A DNA stretch of 64,000 nucleotides from Planctellipticum sp942493135 (GTDB lineage: Bacteria; Planctomycetota; Planctomycetia; Planctomycetales; Planctomycetaceae), in NCBI GenBank assembly GCA_942493135.1, contig OW818684.1, positions 2,108,001 through 2,172,000 of the forward strand. Reading direction: 5' to 3'. The position numbers and the translations under genes are program-made. This document shows, piece by piece, positions 17,909 through 27,073 of the stretch (position 1 is the first letter of the stretch; each line of letters begins with the position of its first letter). The notes beneath the pieces were generated by a model. The model ran no database searches and was not told the DNA's origin. It was given only the letters and a program-made list of their open reading frames with translations.

Positions 17909-19015
17909 ATGCCAGACAGCGAGCGTTTTCTGCCGAAGCAGGGACTGCAGCAGCTCATCGACGAGTTGCACCGGCGGGGTTACGTCGTCGCCGGCCCGAC
18001 GGTCGCCGAAGACGCGATCACCTATGACGCGATCGACTCGGTCGAGCAGCTTCCCGTCGGCTGGACCGACGAGCAGGGCCCGGGCCACTATCGGCTCAAG
18101 CGGCGGGAGGACGAAGCCTGGTTCGGTTACGTGGTGGGGCCGCACTCGTGGAAGCGGTATCTGTTTCCGCCGCACGTGGTGCTGACGACTTCGACTCCAG
18201 AGGGGGCCGGCTGGACGTTTTCGACGCCCGCGGAAGACGCACCGCCGCATGCGTTTCTGGGGGTCCGGGCGTGCGAGCTGGCTGCGATTCGGATTCAGGA
18301 CACGGTGTTTCTCGACGGGCCGTATCAGGATCCGATCTATCGTCGGCGACGGGAACAGACGGTGCTGATTGCGGTGAACTGCATGCAGGCGGCCAGCACG
18401 TGCTTCTGCCGGTCGATGGAGACGGGGCCGCGCTGTCAGTCCGGATTTGATTTGGCGCTGACCGAGCTGGCGGACGGCTTCGTGTGCGAGATTGGAACTG
18501 ACCGCGGACGGGAACTGCTGGATGCCTGCGAGACTGTGCCCGTCGCGGACGGACAGTTCGCCGCGGCGGAAACGGCCCGGCAGCATGCGATTGACCAGCA
18601 GGGGCGGCAGCTTGAGACGGCGGGACTGCCGGAGCTGCTGGCTGCGACGCGGAATCATTCGCACTGGGAGGAGGTGGGGGATCGCTGTCTGTCGTGCACG
18701 AACTGCACGATGGTCTGTCCGACCTGTTTCTGCAGTTCGGTCGATGAGGTCCGCGATCTGACTTCGGGACAAGTCGACCGCGAGCGAAAGTGGGACTCCT
18801 GCTTTCACACGGACTTCAGTTTCATGAATGGCGGCGTGGTGCGGACGGAGACGTCCCATCGATACCGGCAGTGGCTGACGCACAAGCTGGGGACGTGGCA
18901 TGCCCAGTTCGGAACGTCGGGCTGCGTCGGGTGCGGGCGGTGTATCGCCTGGTGTCCGGTCGGCATCGACATTGTGGCTGAGGTTCAGGCGTTGCGGGAG
19001 GAGCCCCGCGGATGA
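17909..19015 (+). CDS. hydB: Group 3b [NiFe]-hydrogenase beta subunit (4Fe-4S)
   Basis: A 368-residue iron-sulfur subunit of the sulfhydrogenase (HydBGDA) type, carrying electrons between the small subunit and the flavin subunit. The N-terminal two thirds is the HydB/AsrA-like domain (WFGYVVGPHSWKRYLFPP, FLGVRACELAAIRIQD, CFCRSMETGPRC). The C-terminal third has two [4Fe-4S] motifs, CLSCTNCTMVCPTCFC and CVGCGRCIAWCPVGID. The start at 17909 has GGAGGGGA 11 bases upstream; an in-frame ATG at 17867 overlapping the previous gene is less likely. The stop overlaps the next start as ATGA. Cytoplasmic. Confidence 0.93.
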   Translation: MPDSERFLPKQGLQQLIDELHRRGYVVAGPTVAEDAITYDAIDSVEQLPVGWTDEQGPGHYRLKRREDEAWFGYVVGPHSWKRYLFPPHVVLTTSTPEGAGWTFSTPAEDAPPHAFLGVRACELAAIRIQDTVFLDGPYQDPIYRRRREQTVLIAVNCMQAASTCFCRSMETGPRCQSGFDLALTELADGFVCEIGTDRGRELLDACETVPVADGQFAAAETARQHAIDQQGRQLETAGLPELLAATRNHSHWEEVGDRCLSCTNCTMVCPTCFCSSVDEVRDLTSGQVDRERKWDSCFHTDFSFMNGGVVRTETSHRYRQWLTHKLGTWHAQFGTSGCVGCGRCIAWCPVGIDIVAEVQALREEPRG

Positions 19016-19851
19016 CGACATCACTGCACGCCGATCCGTGGCAGATTCAGGCGGTGACGATCCGGGAGGTCGTGCCGGAGCTGGACGACATTGCCACGTA
19101 TCGACTGGAAACGAGTACCGGGGGCGATTACGCGTTCCAGCCGGGGCAGTTCAACATGCTTTATCTGCCGGGGGTGGGGGAGGCGGCGATTTCGATGAGC
19201 GGCGACCCGCATCGGCGGGACGCGTGGATTCATACGGTGCGCGTGGCGGGGAATGTGACGCGGACGCTGGCGGGGTTGCACGTCGGAGACACACTGGGAC
19301 TGCGCGGGCCGTTCGGAACCGGCTGGCCGGTCGACGACTGGATCGGGAAGGACGTCGTGCTGGTGGCGGGTGGCGTGGGACTGGCGCCGTTGCGGCCGGT
19401 GATTTACGACATTCTGCATCGGCGGTCGCTGTTCGGTCGGGTCTGTCTGATCGTCGGTACACGCACGCCCGAGGGGCTGCTGTATCCGGCGGAACATGCC
19501 GCGTGGACGCAGGGAGGAATACGGGTCGAACAGACGGTGGACCGGGCGGTTGGCGACTGGACCGGGAACGTGGGGGTGGTCACGCTGCTGCTGGATCGGC
19601 TGCGGCTGCCCGCGCCGGAGAATACTTGCGTGGCGACGTGCGGTCCCGAGGTGATGATGCGCTATACGGCGATCAGCGCGGAGCGGCGCGGTATTCCCGC
19701 CGAGCGGGTGTGGGTCTCGCTGGAGCGGAACATGCAGTGCGCCGCGGGGCTGTGCGGGCATTGTCAGCTGGCCGAGCAGTTTGTCTGCAAGGATGGTCCG
19801 GTCTTCCGGTATGATCGGGTCGCGTCCTTGATGACTGTGGAGGGACTGTGA
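19012..19851 (+). CDS. hydG: Group 3b [NiFe]-hydrogenase gamma subunit (FAD/NAD(P)-binding)
   Basis: A 279-residue ferredoxin-reductase-like subunit that exchanges electrons with NAD(P)H. Motifs in order: substrate barrel with FQPGQFNMLYLPGVGEAAIS (flavin region), LRGPFGTGWP, nucleotide-binding VVLVAGGVGLAPLRPVIY, CLIVGTRTPEGLLYP, CVATCGPEVMMRYTA, and a C-terminal [2Fe-2S] motif CAAGLCGHCQL followed by Cys in QFVCKDGPVF. The length and Cys spacing match HydG. It overlaps hydB (ATGA) and its TGA overlaps the ATG of hydD, which indicates coupled translation of the complex. Confidence 0.93.
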   Translation: MTTSLHADPWQIQAVTIREVVPELDDIATYRLETSTGGDYAFQPGQFNMLYLPGVGEAAISMSGDPHRRDAWIHTVRVAGNVTRTLAGLHVGDTLGLRGPFGTGWPVDDWIGKDVVLVAGGVGLAPLRPVIYDILHRRSLFGRVCLIVGTRTPEGLLYPAEHAAWTQGGIRVEQTVDRAVGDWTGNVGVVTLLLDRLRLPAPENTCVATCGPEVMMRYTAISAERRGIPAERVWVSLERNMQCAAGLCGHCQLAEQFVCKDGPVFRYDRVASLMTVEGL

Positions 19852-20645
19852 TGAGCCAGCGACCGCGGGTGGCGGTGGCCAAGTTCGCCTCGTGCGACGG
19901 CTGCCAGTTGTCGCTGCTCGACGCCGAGGACGATCTGCTCGCAGTCTGCGAACGGGTCGATCTGGCGCACTTTGCGGAGGCCAGCAGCGATCTGCAGCCG
20001 GGGCCTTATGACGTGGCGCTGGTCGAAGGTTCGATTACGACCGAGCACGACGCGGAGCGATTGCGCGAGCTGCGGCGACAGTCGCGGTACCTGGTGACGA
20101 TCGGCGCGTGTGCAACGTCGGGTGGCATTCAAGCTCTGCGGGCGTGGGGCGATGTGGGGGAGTGGGTGGCGGCGGTCTATCCGACGCCGGCTTTCATCGA
20201 CACACTGGCGACGTCGACGCCGATCGCCGAGCATGTGCTGGTGGACTTTGAGCTGCGGGGCTGTCCGATTTCCGCGAAGCAGCTTGTGATGGTCATTACG
20301 GCGCTGGCGGAAGGCCGGCGACCGAAGCTGCCGTCGCACAGCGTCTGTCTGGACTGCAAGCGGCGGGGGACGGTCTGCGTGGTGGTGGCGCAGGGAACGG
20401 CGTGTCTGGGGCCGGTGACGCAGACCGGCTGCGGCGCGATCTGCCCGGCCTACAATCGGGGCTGTTACGGTTGTTATGGACCGATGCCGCAGGCGAACGG
20501 GCGCCGGCTGGTCGATCAGTTTCAGCAGTTGGGCCACGGATCCGAGCGGCTCGTGCCGCTGCTGCGGAACTTTAACGCGACGGCTCCGGACTTCCGGCGG
20601 GAGTCGGAGCGGCTGGAACGGGCTGCGGACGGAGGTGCGTCATGA
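19851..20645 (+). CDS. hydD: Group 3b [NiFe]-hydrogenase delta (small) subunit
   Basis: A 264-residue small subunit with three iron-sulfur clusters relaying electrons from the NiFe site. The proximal cluster ligands are in CDGCQLSLLDAEDD, GACATSGGIQAL and RGCPISAKQL. Further clusters are in CLDCKRRGTVC, GTACLGPVTQTGCGAICPAYNRGCYGC. There is no Tat signal, so the enzyme is cytoplasmic, as group 3 enzymes are. The start at 19851 is formed by TGATG with the hydG stop. The end overlaps hydA by four bases. Confidence 0.94.
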   Translation: MSQRPRVAVAKFASCDGCQLSLLDAEDDLLAVCERVDLAHFAEASSDLQPGPYDVALVEGSITTEHDAERLRELRRQSRYLVTIGACATSGGIQALRAWGDVGEWVAAVYPTPAFIDTLATSTPIAEHVLVDFELRGCPISAKQLVMVITALAEGRRPKLPSHSVCLDCKRRGTVCVVVAQGTACLGPVTQTGCGAICPAYNRGCYGCYGPMPQANGRRLVDQFQQLGHGSERLVPLLRNFNATAPDFRRESERLERAADGGAS

Positions 20646-21943
20646 GCGATGAGCTTATCGACGTGCCGATTCTGACCCGCGTCGAAGGCGAGGGAGCGCT
20701 GACGCTCCGGCTGCGCGACGGTCTGCTTGTCGATGCGCAACTGCGGATTTACGAGCCGCCCCGGCTGTTCGAAGCCCTGTTGCGCGGCCGGCCGTTGGAG
20801 GATGCGCCGGACATCACGGCCCGGATCTGCGGGATCTGTCCGGTGGCGTATCAGATGAGCGCGGTGCATGCGCTGGAGATGGCACTGGGAGTGACGATCT
20901 CGCCGGAGATCCGCCGGTTGCGGCGGCTCCTGTACTGCGGCGAATGGATCGAGAGCCATGCACTGCATATGCACTTGCTGCAGGCGCCGGACTTCTTTGA
21001 CGCGGCCAGCGGAATCGAGCTGGCACAGCGTTTCCCGGACGAAGTGACCCGCGGACTGCAGCTCAAGAAATTCGGCAACAGGCTGCTGGAGATGCTCGGC
21101 GGCCGGGCGATCCATCCGATCAACATCGCCGTCGGCGGGTTCCACCGCTGGCCGCCCCGCTCGGAGTGGGAGGCGTTGATTCCCTCGTTTGAATGGGGAC
21201 TGGAAGCGGCCCAGGCGGCGGCCCGCTGGGTGGCGACGTTTCCGTTTCCGGACTTCGAACAGGATTATGAAAGCGTGTGCGTCGCCGGGCCGGGGGAATA
21301 TCCTTTCAATGAAGGAGACATCGCCATCGGTCCGTCGGTGACGATACCCGTCGCCGAGTACGAGCAGCACTTCGCCGAGCGGCAGGTGGGGCACTCGACG
21401 GCGCTGCAGTCGGTCCGGCTGCCGGCGGAAACGGCCTATCTGGTCGGACCGCTGGCGCGAATCAACCTGCAGAGGGAGCATCTGCGGCCCGCGGCCCGGC
21501 GACTGGCGGATGAGCTGGGATTTGAGAGCCCCTGTCGGAATCCGTTCCGTGCCATCGTGGCCCGCGGTCTGGAACTGGTGCAGGCATACGAGGAGGCGCT
21601 GGCGATTCTGCGGGAAGGGATTCCGCGCGGGGCGAGTCGGATCGCGTACACGCCGCGGGCCGGGCAGGGTTGCGCTGCGACGGAAGCGCCGCGCGGGTTG
21701 TTGTATCATCATTACGAGGTGGATGACGGCGGCCGGCTGGTCTCGGCGCGGATCATTCCGCCGACGTCGCAGAATCAGGGGCAGATCGAGAATGATCTGC
21801 GTGCCTATGCGACGCGGCAACTGCAGTCCACGACGCGGCGGGATGTGATTGCGACCGGTTGCGAACGGCTGGTGCGGTCGTACGATCCGTGCATCAGTTG
21901 CGCAACGCACTTTCTGAAGGTCCGCTGGGAGGACGCGGTATGA
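20642..21943 (+). CDS. hydA: Group 3b [NiFe]-hydrogenase alpha (large, catalytic) subunit
   Basis: A 433-residue catalytic subunit. The N-terminal ILTRVEGEG, first Cys pair ARICGICPVAYQMSA (near residue 63) and second pair DPCISCATH near the C-terminus give the four NiFe ligands. Ten residues (FLKVRWEDAV) follow the conserved His and would be removed by the maturation protease encoded next. The length and L1/L2 motifs fit group 3b enzymes, which couple H2 to NADP(H) and can also reduce sulfur in some archaea. Overlaps: ATGA with hydD and with the protease gene. Confidence 0.94.
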   Translation: MSDELIDVPILTRVEGEGALTLRLRDGLLVDAQLRIYEPPRLFEALLRGRPLEDAPDITARICGICPVAYQMSAVHALEMALGVTISPEIRRLRRLLYCGEWIESHALHMHLLQAPDFFDAASGIELAQRFPDEVTRGLQLKKFGNRLLEMLGGRAIHPINIAVGGFHRWPPRSEWEALIPSFEWGLEAAQAAARWVATFPFPDFEQDYESVCVAGPGEYPFNEGDIAIGPSVTIPVAEYEQHFAERQVGHSTALQSVRLPAETAYLVGPLARINLQREHLRPAARRLADELGFESPCRNPFRAIVARGLELVQAYEEALAILREGIPRGASRIAYTPRAGQGCAATEAPRGLLYHHYEVDDGGRLVSARIIPPTSQNQGQIENDLRAYATRQLQSTTRRDVIATGCERLVRSYDPCISCATHFLKVRWEDAV

Positions 21944-22386
21944 CGTCCCCGCTGATCGTCGGCCTGGGGAGTCCGCATGGCGATGACCAGGCCGGGTGGC
22001 TGGTGATCGACTGGCTGCACTCGCTGGGAGCAGATGTGCGATCGGCGCGAAAGGCGGTTCATCCGGGAGATGTCTGGAACTGGGCGGAGGCGGGGCGAGC
22101 GCTGACTGTCTGCGATGCCGGTGGTGCGGCCGGACAGCCGGGGCGGATTGGCCGGTGGTCGTGGCCGGAGGATCGGCTGGAAGGCTCGCGGCCGGGGGGA
22201 ACGCACGATCTGCCGCTGGCGGATGTGCTGGCGCTGGGTCGGCAGACCGGGTGCTGCCCGGAGCGGGTGGAGATCTGGACGATTGAGGGCGTTCAGTTTG
22301 CGGCGCTGGGGGCTGTCAGTCCGGCGGTGGCCGAGGGCGCCAGGCGAGTGGCGGAGACGTTGTGGCGGGGAGCTGGCGATGCATGA
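21940..22386 (+). CDS. Hydrogenase maturation protease
   Basis: A 148-residue endopeptidase that trims the C-terminal tail of the large subunit after Ni insertion. PLIVGLGSPHGDDQAGWLV carries the nickel-sensing Asp of the HyaD/HycI family. CDAGGAAGQPGRIGRW and GTHDLPLADVLALGRQTG (His ligand) follow, then VEIWTIEGVQF, all in the family order. The ATG at 21940 overlaps the hydA stop. Its position directly after hydA indicates HydA as substrate. Confidence 0.9.
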   Translation: MTSPLIVGLGSPHGDDQAGWLVIDWLHSLGADVRSARKAVHPGDVWNWAEAGRALTVCDAGGAAGQPGRIGRWSWPEDRLEGSRPGGTHDLPLADVLALGRQTGCCPERVEIWTIEGVQFAALGAVSPAVAEGARRVAETLWRGAGDA

Positions 22387-22750
22387 ACGGTCCCTCGTCC
22401 AGGCGCTGTTGGAGCAGGTGCGCGAGACAGCGGCAGCGCGGGAGCTGCCGCCAGTGCGGGAAGTCGTGCTGGAGGTGGGGGAGTTCTGCGGTGTCGACGC
22501 GGAACTGTTGGAGCTGGCGTTTGCGGAGATGGCTCCGGCGGTGCTGGGGAGTATCGTCGCCCTGGAGTTGAGGCGGACTCCACTCACTGCCGAGTGTCGG
22601 AGCTGCGGGCATGGTTTTGCTGTCGAGCGGTTCCGGTTTGTATGTCCGCTCTGTCGCGAGGACGTGATTGTGACAGGCGGAGAAGAGTTCCGGCTGGTCA
22701 GCCTGCGCGTGGCGGCCGGTCCGGTCGGGGAGGAACAGGCATGTCGCTGA
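22379..22750 (+). CDS. hypA: Hydrogenase nickel-insertion protein HypA
   Basis: A 123-residue protein beginning MHERSLVQALLEQV; the Met-His N-terminus is the nickel-binding site of HypA. The zinc site is CRSCGHGF ... CPLCRED, and EVGEFCGVDAELLELAF is typical. It acts with HypB to place Ni in the large subunit. It overlaps the protease gene by eight bases and hypB by ten. Confidence 0.93.
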   Translation: MHERSLVQALLEQVRETAAARELPPVREVVLEVGEFCGVDAELLELAFAEMAPAVLGSIVALELRRTPLTAECRSCGHGFAVERFRFVCPLCREDVIVTGGEEFRLVSLRVAAGPVGEEQACR

Positions 22751-23415
22751 CGGAAGTGCCAATCCAGCGCGATCTGCAGGCGGAACGCCGAGCGGCGGCG
22801 AAGGTCTTTCGCGCAGGTCTGACGCAGCGGGGGATTCTGTGTCTGAATCTGATCTCATCGCCCGGGGCGGGCAAGACGACGCTGCTGCAGGCGATGGCGA
22901 AGCACTGGGACGGCCGTCGGAAGATGGCGGTGCTGGTGGGGGATATCGCCACCGATCGCGATGCGCAGCGGCTGGCGCCGTTCGTTCCGGTGCGACAACT
23001 GACGACGGGGGGGGCGTGTCATCTGGAATTGCCGCTGGTGGAGCGCGGGCTGGGAGAGCTCGATCTGGCAGGGCTGGAGTTTCTGGTGATCGAGAACGTC
23101 GGCAACCTGGTCTGTCCGGCTTCGCACGATCTGGGAGAGCATCTGCGGGTGGTGGTGCTGAGCGTGGCCGAAGGGGACGATAAACCGGGGAAGTATCCCA
23201 AGGCGTTCCGGACGAGCCAGGCGTGCGTGATCAATAAGGCGGACTTGCTGCCGCATGTGCCGTTTTCGATCGAGTCGGCGACGGCGGATGCGCATCTGGT
23301 GCAGCCGGGGTTGCCGGTGTTTACGGTCTCGGCATGGCGGGAGACAGGGATCGCGGAGTGGTGCGCGTTCCTGGAAGCAGCCCGCGCTACGATGCTGAAT
23401 TTTGCGACGGAATAG
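22741..23415 (+). CDS. hypB: Hydrogenase nickel-insertion GTPase HypB
   Basis: A 224-residue SIMIBI GTPase supplying nickel via HypA. P-loop SSPGAGKTTLLQ, switch GDIATDRDAQRL, metal-site residues in GGACHLEL and ENVGNLVCPAS, KPGKYPKAF and NKADLL are all present. It has neither the N-terminal CxxCGC nickel site nor a His-rich stretch, so it is a minimal HypB without nickel storage. The start at 22741 overlaps the hypA end. Confidence 0.93.
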   Translation: MSLTEVPIQRDLQAERRAAAKVFRAGLTQRGILCLNLISSPGAGKTTLLQAMAKHWDGRRKMAVLVGDIATDRDAQRLAPFVPVRQLTTGGACHLELPLVERGLGELDLAGLEFLVIENVGNLVCPASHDLGEHLRVVVLSVAEGDDKPGKYPKAFRTSQACVINKADLLPHVPFSIESATADAHLVQPGLPVFTVSAWRETGIAEWCAFLEAARATMLNFATE

Positions 23416-23425
23416 CGACACGACC

Positions 23426-25714
23426 ATGCCCCGCGTCGCTTACCAGATCCTGTTGCAGGGAGCCGTCCAGGGGCAGGGGGTTCGCCCGGCGGTGGCGCAA
23501 CTGGCCGAGCAGAATGGCTGGTGCGGCACGGTTCGCAACACGGCTGAAGGCGTTGAGCTGCGGGTGGTGGCGGAGGGACAGCAGCCCGCGGACCTCGAGG
23601 CCATGTTGCGAAGTGCGCTGCCGGGACTGACTGCGCTGCGGATCGATGCAATTCCCGATGCCGGCTGGACGGAGTTCGCGATCGAACCGTCGACGGAGGA
23701 TGCCGGGCTGACTGTTCCCGTGCCGCGGGATATTGCCATCTGCCCCGAGTGTCTGCGTGAGACCGAGGACTTGGGAAATCGAAGATTCCGGTACGGACTG
23801 ACGAGTTGTGCGACGTGCGGGCCGCGATACAGCGTGATCCGGGGGATGCCCTTCGATCGGCCACGGACTTCGCTGGACGGCTTCCCGCTCTGCCCGGCCT
23901 GTCGGGCGGAGTATGGATCCTCGGCCGACAGGCGCAGGCATGCACAGACGATGGCGTGTCCGCACTGCGGCCCGCAGGTGTGGGTGACCGATCGGGATGG
24001 GGGACTGTTGGCGCGGGGCGACGAGGCTGCAGTGATGGCCAGTCGGGCTCTGCTTGAGGGCCGGATTGTGGCCCTGCGCGGCGTGGGGGGGTATCAGTTG
24101 CTGGTCGATGCGACGAACGTCGCGGCGGTCGACGAGCTTCGCCGTCGAAAGGACCGACCGGCGAAGCCGTTTGCGGTGCTATGCCGGTCGATTGAAGTCG
24201 CGCGTGAGCTTGCCGAGCTGGACGCCGTCCGTGAACGGGAACTTCTTTCGCCCGCAAATTCGATCGTGCTGGTTCCCCGGCGGAGTGCGACGGAGCTGGC
24301 TGCCAGTATGAGCCCGCACCTGAATGACATTGGCATGTTGTTGCCGACGACGGCGCTGCATGCGCGACTGGCGGAAGCTGTCGGTCGGCCGCTGGTCTGC
24401 ACCAGCGGCAACGTGGATGGCGAACCGCTGGTTTACCAAGTCGATGAGGCCGTGCGAGTGCTGTGCGGGATTGCCGACTTGATGCTGCATCACGATCGCG
24501 AGATCGTCCAGCCGATCGATGACAGCGTGGTCCGGCCAATGGCGGGGACTGTGGTGACGCTCCGGTGCGCCCGGGGGCTGGCGCCGCTGCCGCTGCCGCT
24601 GACCGGAACGCCGACGCTGGCGCTGGGGGCGCAGCTCAAATCGGCCTGTGCGTGGACCAATGGTCGGCAGGGGGTGCTGGGGCCTCATGTGGGGGATCTG
24701 CAGGGGCTGGCGACGCGAGAGCGATGGAGCGAGCACGTCGCCGCGATGTCCGGCCTCTATGGACTCGCGGACGCGAGGCTCGTGGCCGACGCGCATCCGG
24801 ACGGTTTTTCGCAGCAATGGGCGCTGGAGACGAGTCGAGAGGTGTTGCCGGTGTGGCATCACCACGCTCACGTCGTGGCCGGCATGGTCGAACACGGGTG
24901 GCACAACCGGACGGTTCTGGGGATCGCGGCTGACGGGACTGGCTGGGGACCGGACGGGACGTTGTGGGGTGGCGAAGTCCTGTGGGCGACGACGACGGGA
25001 TTTCGGCGAGCGGCCCATGTGCGGACCTTCACGCTGCCGGGTGGTGGAGCGGCGATCGGCGAGATCTGGCGGGTGGCCGTTGCTGCCGCGGGACAGATTG
25101 AGGGTATGACTCCGGAGTCGTTGTCGCAGGTTGTCGGCATGCCGGATCCAGTGGTGCGACAGGTGCTGCAGGTCAGCCGTTCGCGAATGGCGGCGGTCAC
25201 CTCCAGTCTGGGGCGGATGTTTGATGTCGCGGCATGCCTGGCGCTGGGGCTGACTCGCGTCAGTTTCGAGGGTGAGGCGGCCATGCGACTGGAGGCGGCC
25301 TGCGATCCGGCCGCCGATGACGAGTACGCCTGGAATGTTAAACCGGGAGACCCGGTGCAACTCGACTGGCGACCGGCGCTGCGGGCGTTGCTGGCGGATC
25401 GCGCGCTTGGCGCGACTGCCGGCGTGATGTCGGGACGGTTTCATCGCGGTGTCGCCTCGACGATGATCGATGTTGTCCGCAGGCTGTCTCAGACATCAGA
25501 GATTCCGCCTCGCACTCCGGTGGTTTTGTCGGGGGGCGTCTTTCAGAATCGGCGGCTGGTAGAATTGCTGGTCGAGCGCTGGCCAGCTGACTTCGGTCCG
25601 CTGGGGCTGCCGGGGGGGATTCCGCCGAACGATGGCGGACTGGCCGCGGGGCAGTTGGCGATCGCACTGGCGCGTGACCGCGCGGGTCGAGCAGGTTTTC
25701 GGAAGGAGTGGTGA
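23426..25714 (+). CDS. hypF: Carbamoyltransferase HypF
   Basis: A 762-residue protein that uses carbamoyl phosphate and ATP to carbamoylate the C-terminal Cys of HypE, the source of cyanide ligands. Domains in order: acylphosphatase (1-90, GAVQGQGVRPAVAQLAEQN), zinc fingers (about 100-180; CPECL, CATCGPRYS, CPACRAEYG, CPHCG), YrdC-like (about 200-370; RRRKDRPAKPFAVLCRS, CTSGNVDGEPL) and a Kae1-like domain (about 385-760; WHHHAHVVAGMVEHG, GIAADGTGWGPDGTLWGGE, VVLSGGVFQNRRL). Full length with no break. The start at 23426 is chosen over an in-frame ATG at 23402, which overlaps hypB. Confidence 0.94.
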   Translation: MPRVAYQILLQGAVQGQGVRPAVAQLAEQNGWCGTVRNTAEGVELRVVAEGQQPADLEAMLRSALPGLTALRIDAIPDAGWTEFAIEPSTEDAGLTVPVPRDIAICPECLRETEDLGNRRFRYGLTSCATCGPRYSVIRGMPFDRPRTSLDGFPLCPACRAEYGSSADRRRHAQTMACPHCGPQVWVTDRDGGLLARGDEAAVMASRALLEGRIVALRGVGGYQLLVDATNVAAVDELRRRKDRPAKPFAVLCRSIEVARELAELDAVRERELLSPANSIVLVPRRSATELAASMSPHLNDIGMLLPTTALHARLAEAVGRPLVCTSGNVDGEPLVYQVDEAVRVLCGIADLMLHHDREIVQPIDDSVVRPMAGTVVTLRCARGLAPLPLPLTGTPTLALGAQLKSACAWTNGRQGVLGPHVGDLQGLATRERWSEHVAAMSGLYGLADARLVADAHPDGFSQQWALETSREVLPVWHHHAHVVAGMVEHGWHNRTVLGIAADGTGWGPDGTLWGGEVLWATTTGFRRAAHVRTFTLPGGGAAIGEIWRVAVAAAGQIEGMTPESLSQVVGMPDPVVRQVLQVSRSRMAAVTSSLGRMFDVAACLALGLTRVSFEGEAAMRLEAACDPAADDEYAWNVKPGDPVQLDWRPALRALLADRALGATAGVMSGRFHRGVASTMIDVVRRLSQTSEIPPRTPVVLSGGVFQNRRLVELLVERWPADFGPLGLPGGIPPNDGGLAAGQLAIALARDRAGRAGFRKEW

Positions 25715-25718
25715 CGGA

Positions 25719-25970
25719 ATGTGCCTGGGCGTTCCCGGACAGGTCCAGCGGTGGATCGATCGCGACCCCCTGACCGGTCTGGCGGAGATCGACTTTGGCG
25801 GCGTGCGTCGGACGTGCCATATGGCGTGCGTGCCGGAAGCGATCGAAGGGGATTTCGTGCTCGTGCATGCGGGCGTGGCGCTAACGATCGTGGATGCCGA
25901 GGCCGCGCGCAGGACGCTGGAGGATCTGGAGCGACTGACTACCGAGTCGCCCGGCGAGTCGACGCCATGA
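25719..25970 (+). CDS. hypC: HypC/HybG-family hydrogenase assembly chaperone
   Basis: An 83-residue protein starting MCLGVPGQV; Cys2 is the conserved residue that binds the Fe(CN)2CO unit and the large-subunit precursor. GVRRTCHMACVPEAIEGDFVLVHAGVAL is the usual small-barrel core. It partners HypD and sits four bases after hypF; its stop overlaps the hypD start. Confidence 0.93.
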   Translation: MCLGVPGQVQRWIDRDPLTGLAEIDFGGVRRTCHMACVPEAIEGDFVLVHAGVALTIVDAEAARRTLEDLERLTTESPGESTP

Positions 25971-27073
25971 AGCACCTCGACGAATATCGCGACCCAGGCG
26001 CCATCGCGGCGAGCCTGGAACGCATCCGACGGAAGTGTTCGCGGCGGTGGGTGATCATGGATGTCTGCGGCGGTCAGACCCACAGCCTGCTGAAACACGG
26101 ACTGGAGCCGGCTCTGGAAGAGTCGCTGGAGTTGCTGCACGGTCCGGGCTGCCCGGTCTGCGTGACGCCGGCGGCGGTGCTCGATGCGGCGACGGCACTT
26201 TCGCAGGAGCGGGGCGTCACGCTCTGCAGCTTTGGGGACATGTTGCGGGTTCCGGGTCAGTCCGGTTCGCTGCTGCAGGCTCGCGCCCGCGGAGGGGACG
26301 TGCGGACCGTGTACTCGCCGTTGGATGCGGTTGACTGGGCGGTTCGCCATCCGGATCGGGAAGTCGTCTTTCTGGCGGTCGGGTTTGAGACGACCGCGCC
26401 GGCGACGGCGCTGGCGATCCTGCTGGCGCGGCGGCGAGAGGTCAGGAACTTTTCCGTGCTGGCTCATCACGTTCGAGTCGAGCCGGCGATGCGGCAGATC
26501 GCCGCCGATCCGTCCGGACGAGTGCAGGGCTTCCTGGGGGCCGGTCACGTCTGCACGGTCACTGGTTACGAGGAGTATCACGCGTTCGTGCGAGAAACGG
26601 GGCTGCCGGTCGTCGTCACCGGTTTCGAGCCGCTCGATTTGCTGCAAGGGCTGGAGACCTGCGTCGAACTTTTGAAGACGGGACGGGCCGAGGTGGTGAA
26701 TGCCTATGCCCGCTGTGCGCGGCCAGAAGGAAATCCTCATGCGAAAAAGCTCATCGACGCGGTTTTTTGCGTGGCTGATGTGCCGTGGAGGGGACTGGGA
26801 GTCATTCCGTCCGGAGGGCTGGAGATTCATTCGTCGCTGGCGGAGTTCGATGCTGGTGAACGCTACGGTCTGACAGCGGCCGACATTGTAGAGGCCAGCG
26901 GCGAATGCCGGAGCGGCGAGGTGCTGACCGGGCGACTCAAGCCGCCGGACTGTCCGTTGTTCGGCAATGTCTGCACGCCCGATACACCGCAGGGGGCGCC
27001 GATGGTCTCCTCGGAAGGGGCCTGCGCGGCGTACTTCCGCTATGCGCTGAGCGGAGGTCGGGCTCATGTCTGA
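25967..27073 (+). CDS. hypD: Fe-(CN)2CO assembly protein HypD
   Basis: A 368-residue scaffold for the Fe(CN)2CO cofactor. It shows VIMDVCGGQTHSLLKHG, HGPGCPVCVTP, the Cys-containing GHVCTVTGYEEYH, and the C-terminal [4Fe-4S] region with CRSGEVLTGRLKPPDCPLFG, NVCTPDTP and SSEGACAAYF. All conserved Cys are present. It overlaps hypC by four bases and hypE by eight. Confidence 0.94.
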   Translation: MKHLDEYRDPGAIAASLERIRRKCSRRWVIMDVCGGQTHSLLKHGLEPALEESLELLHGPGCPVCVTPAAVLDAATALSQERGVTLCSFGDMLRVPGQSGSLLQARARGGDVRTVYSPLDAVDWAVRHPDREVVFLAVGFETTAPATALAILLARRREVRNFSVLAHHVRVEPAMRQIAADPSGRVQGFLGAGHVCTVTGYEEYHAFVRETGLPVVVTGFEPLDLLQGLETCVELLKTGRAEVVNAYARCARPEGNPHAKKLIDAVFCVADVPWRGLGVIPSGGLEIHSSLAEFDAGERYGLTAADIVEASGECRSGEVLTGRLKPPDCPLFGNVCTPDTPQGAPMVSSEGACAAYFRYALSGGRAHV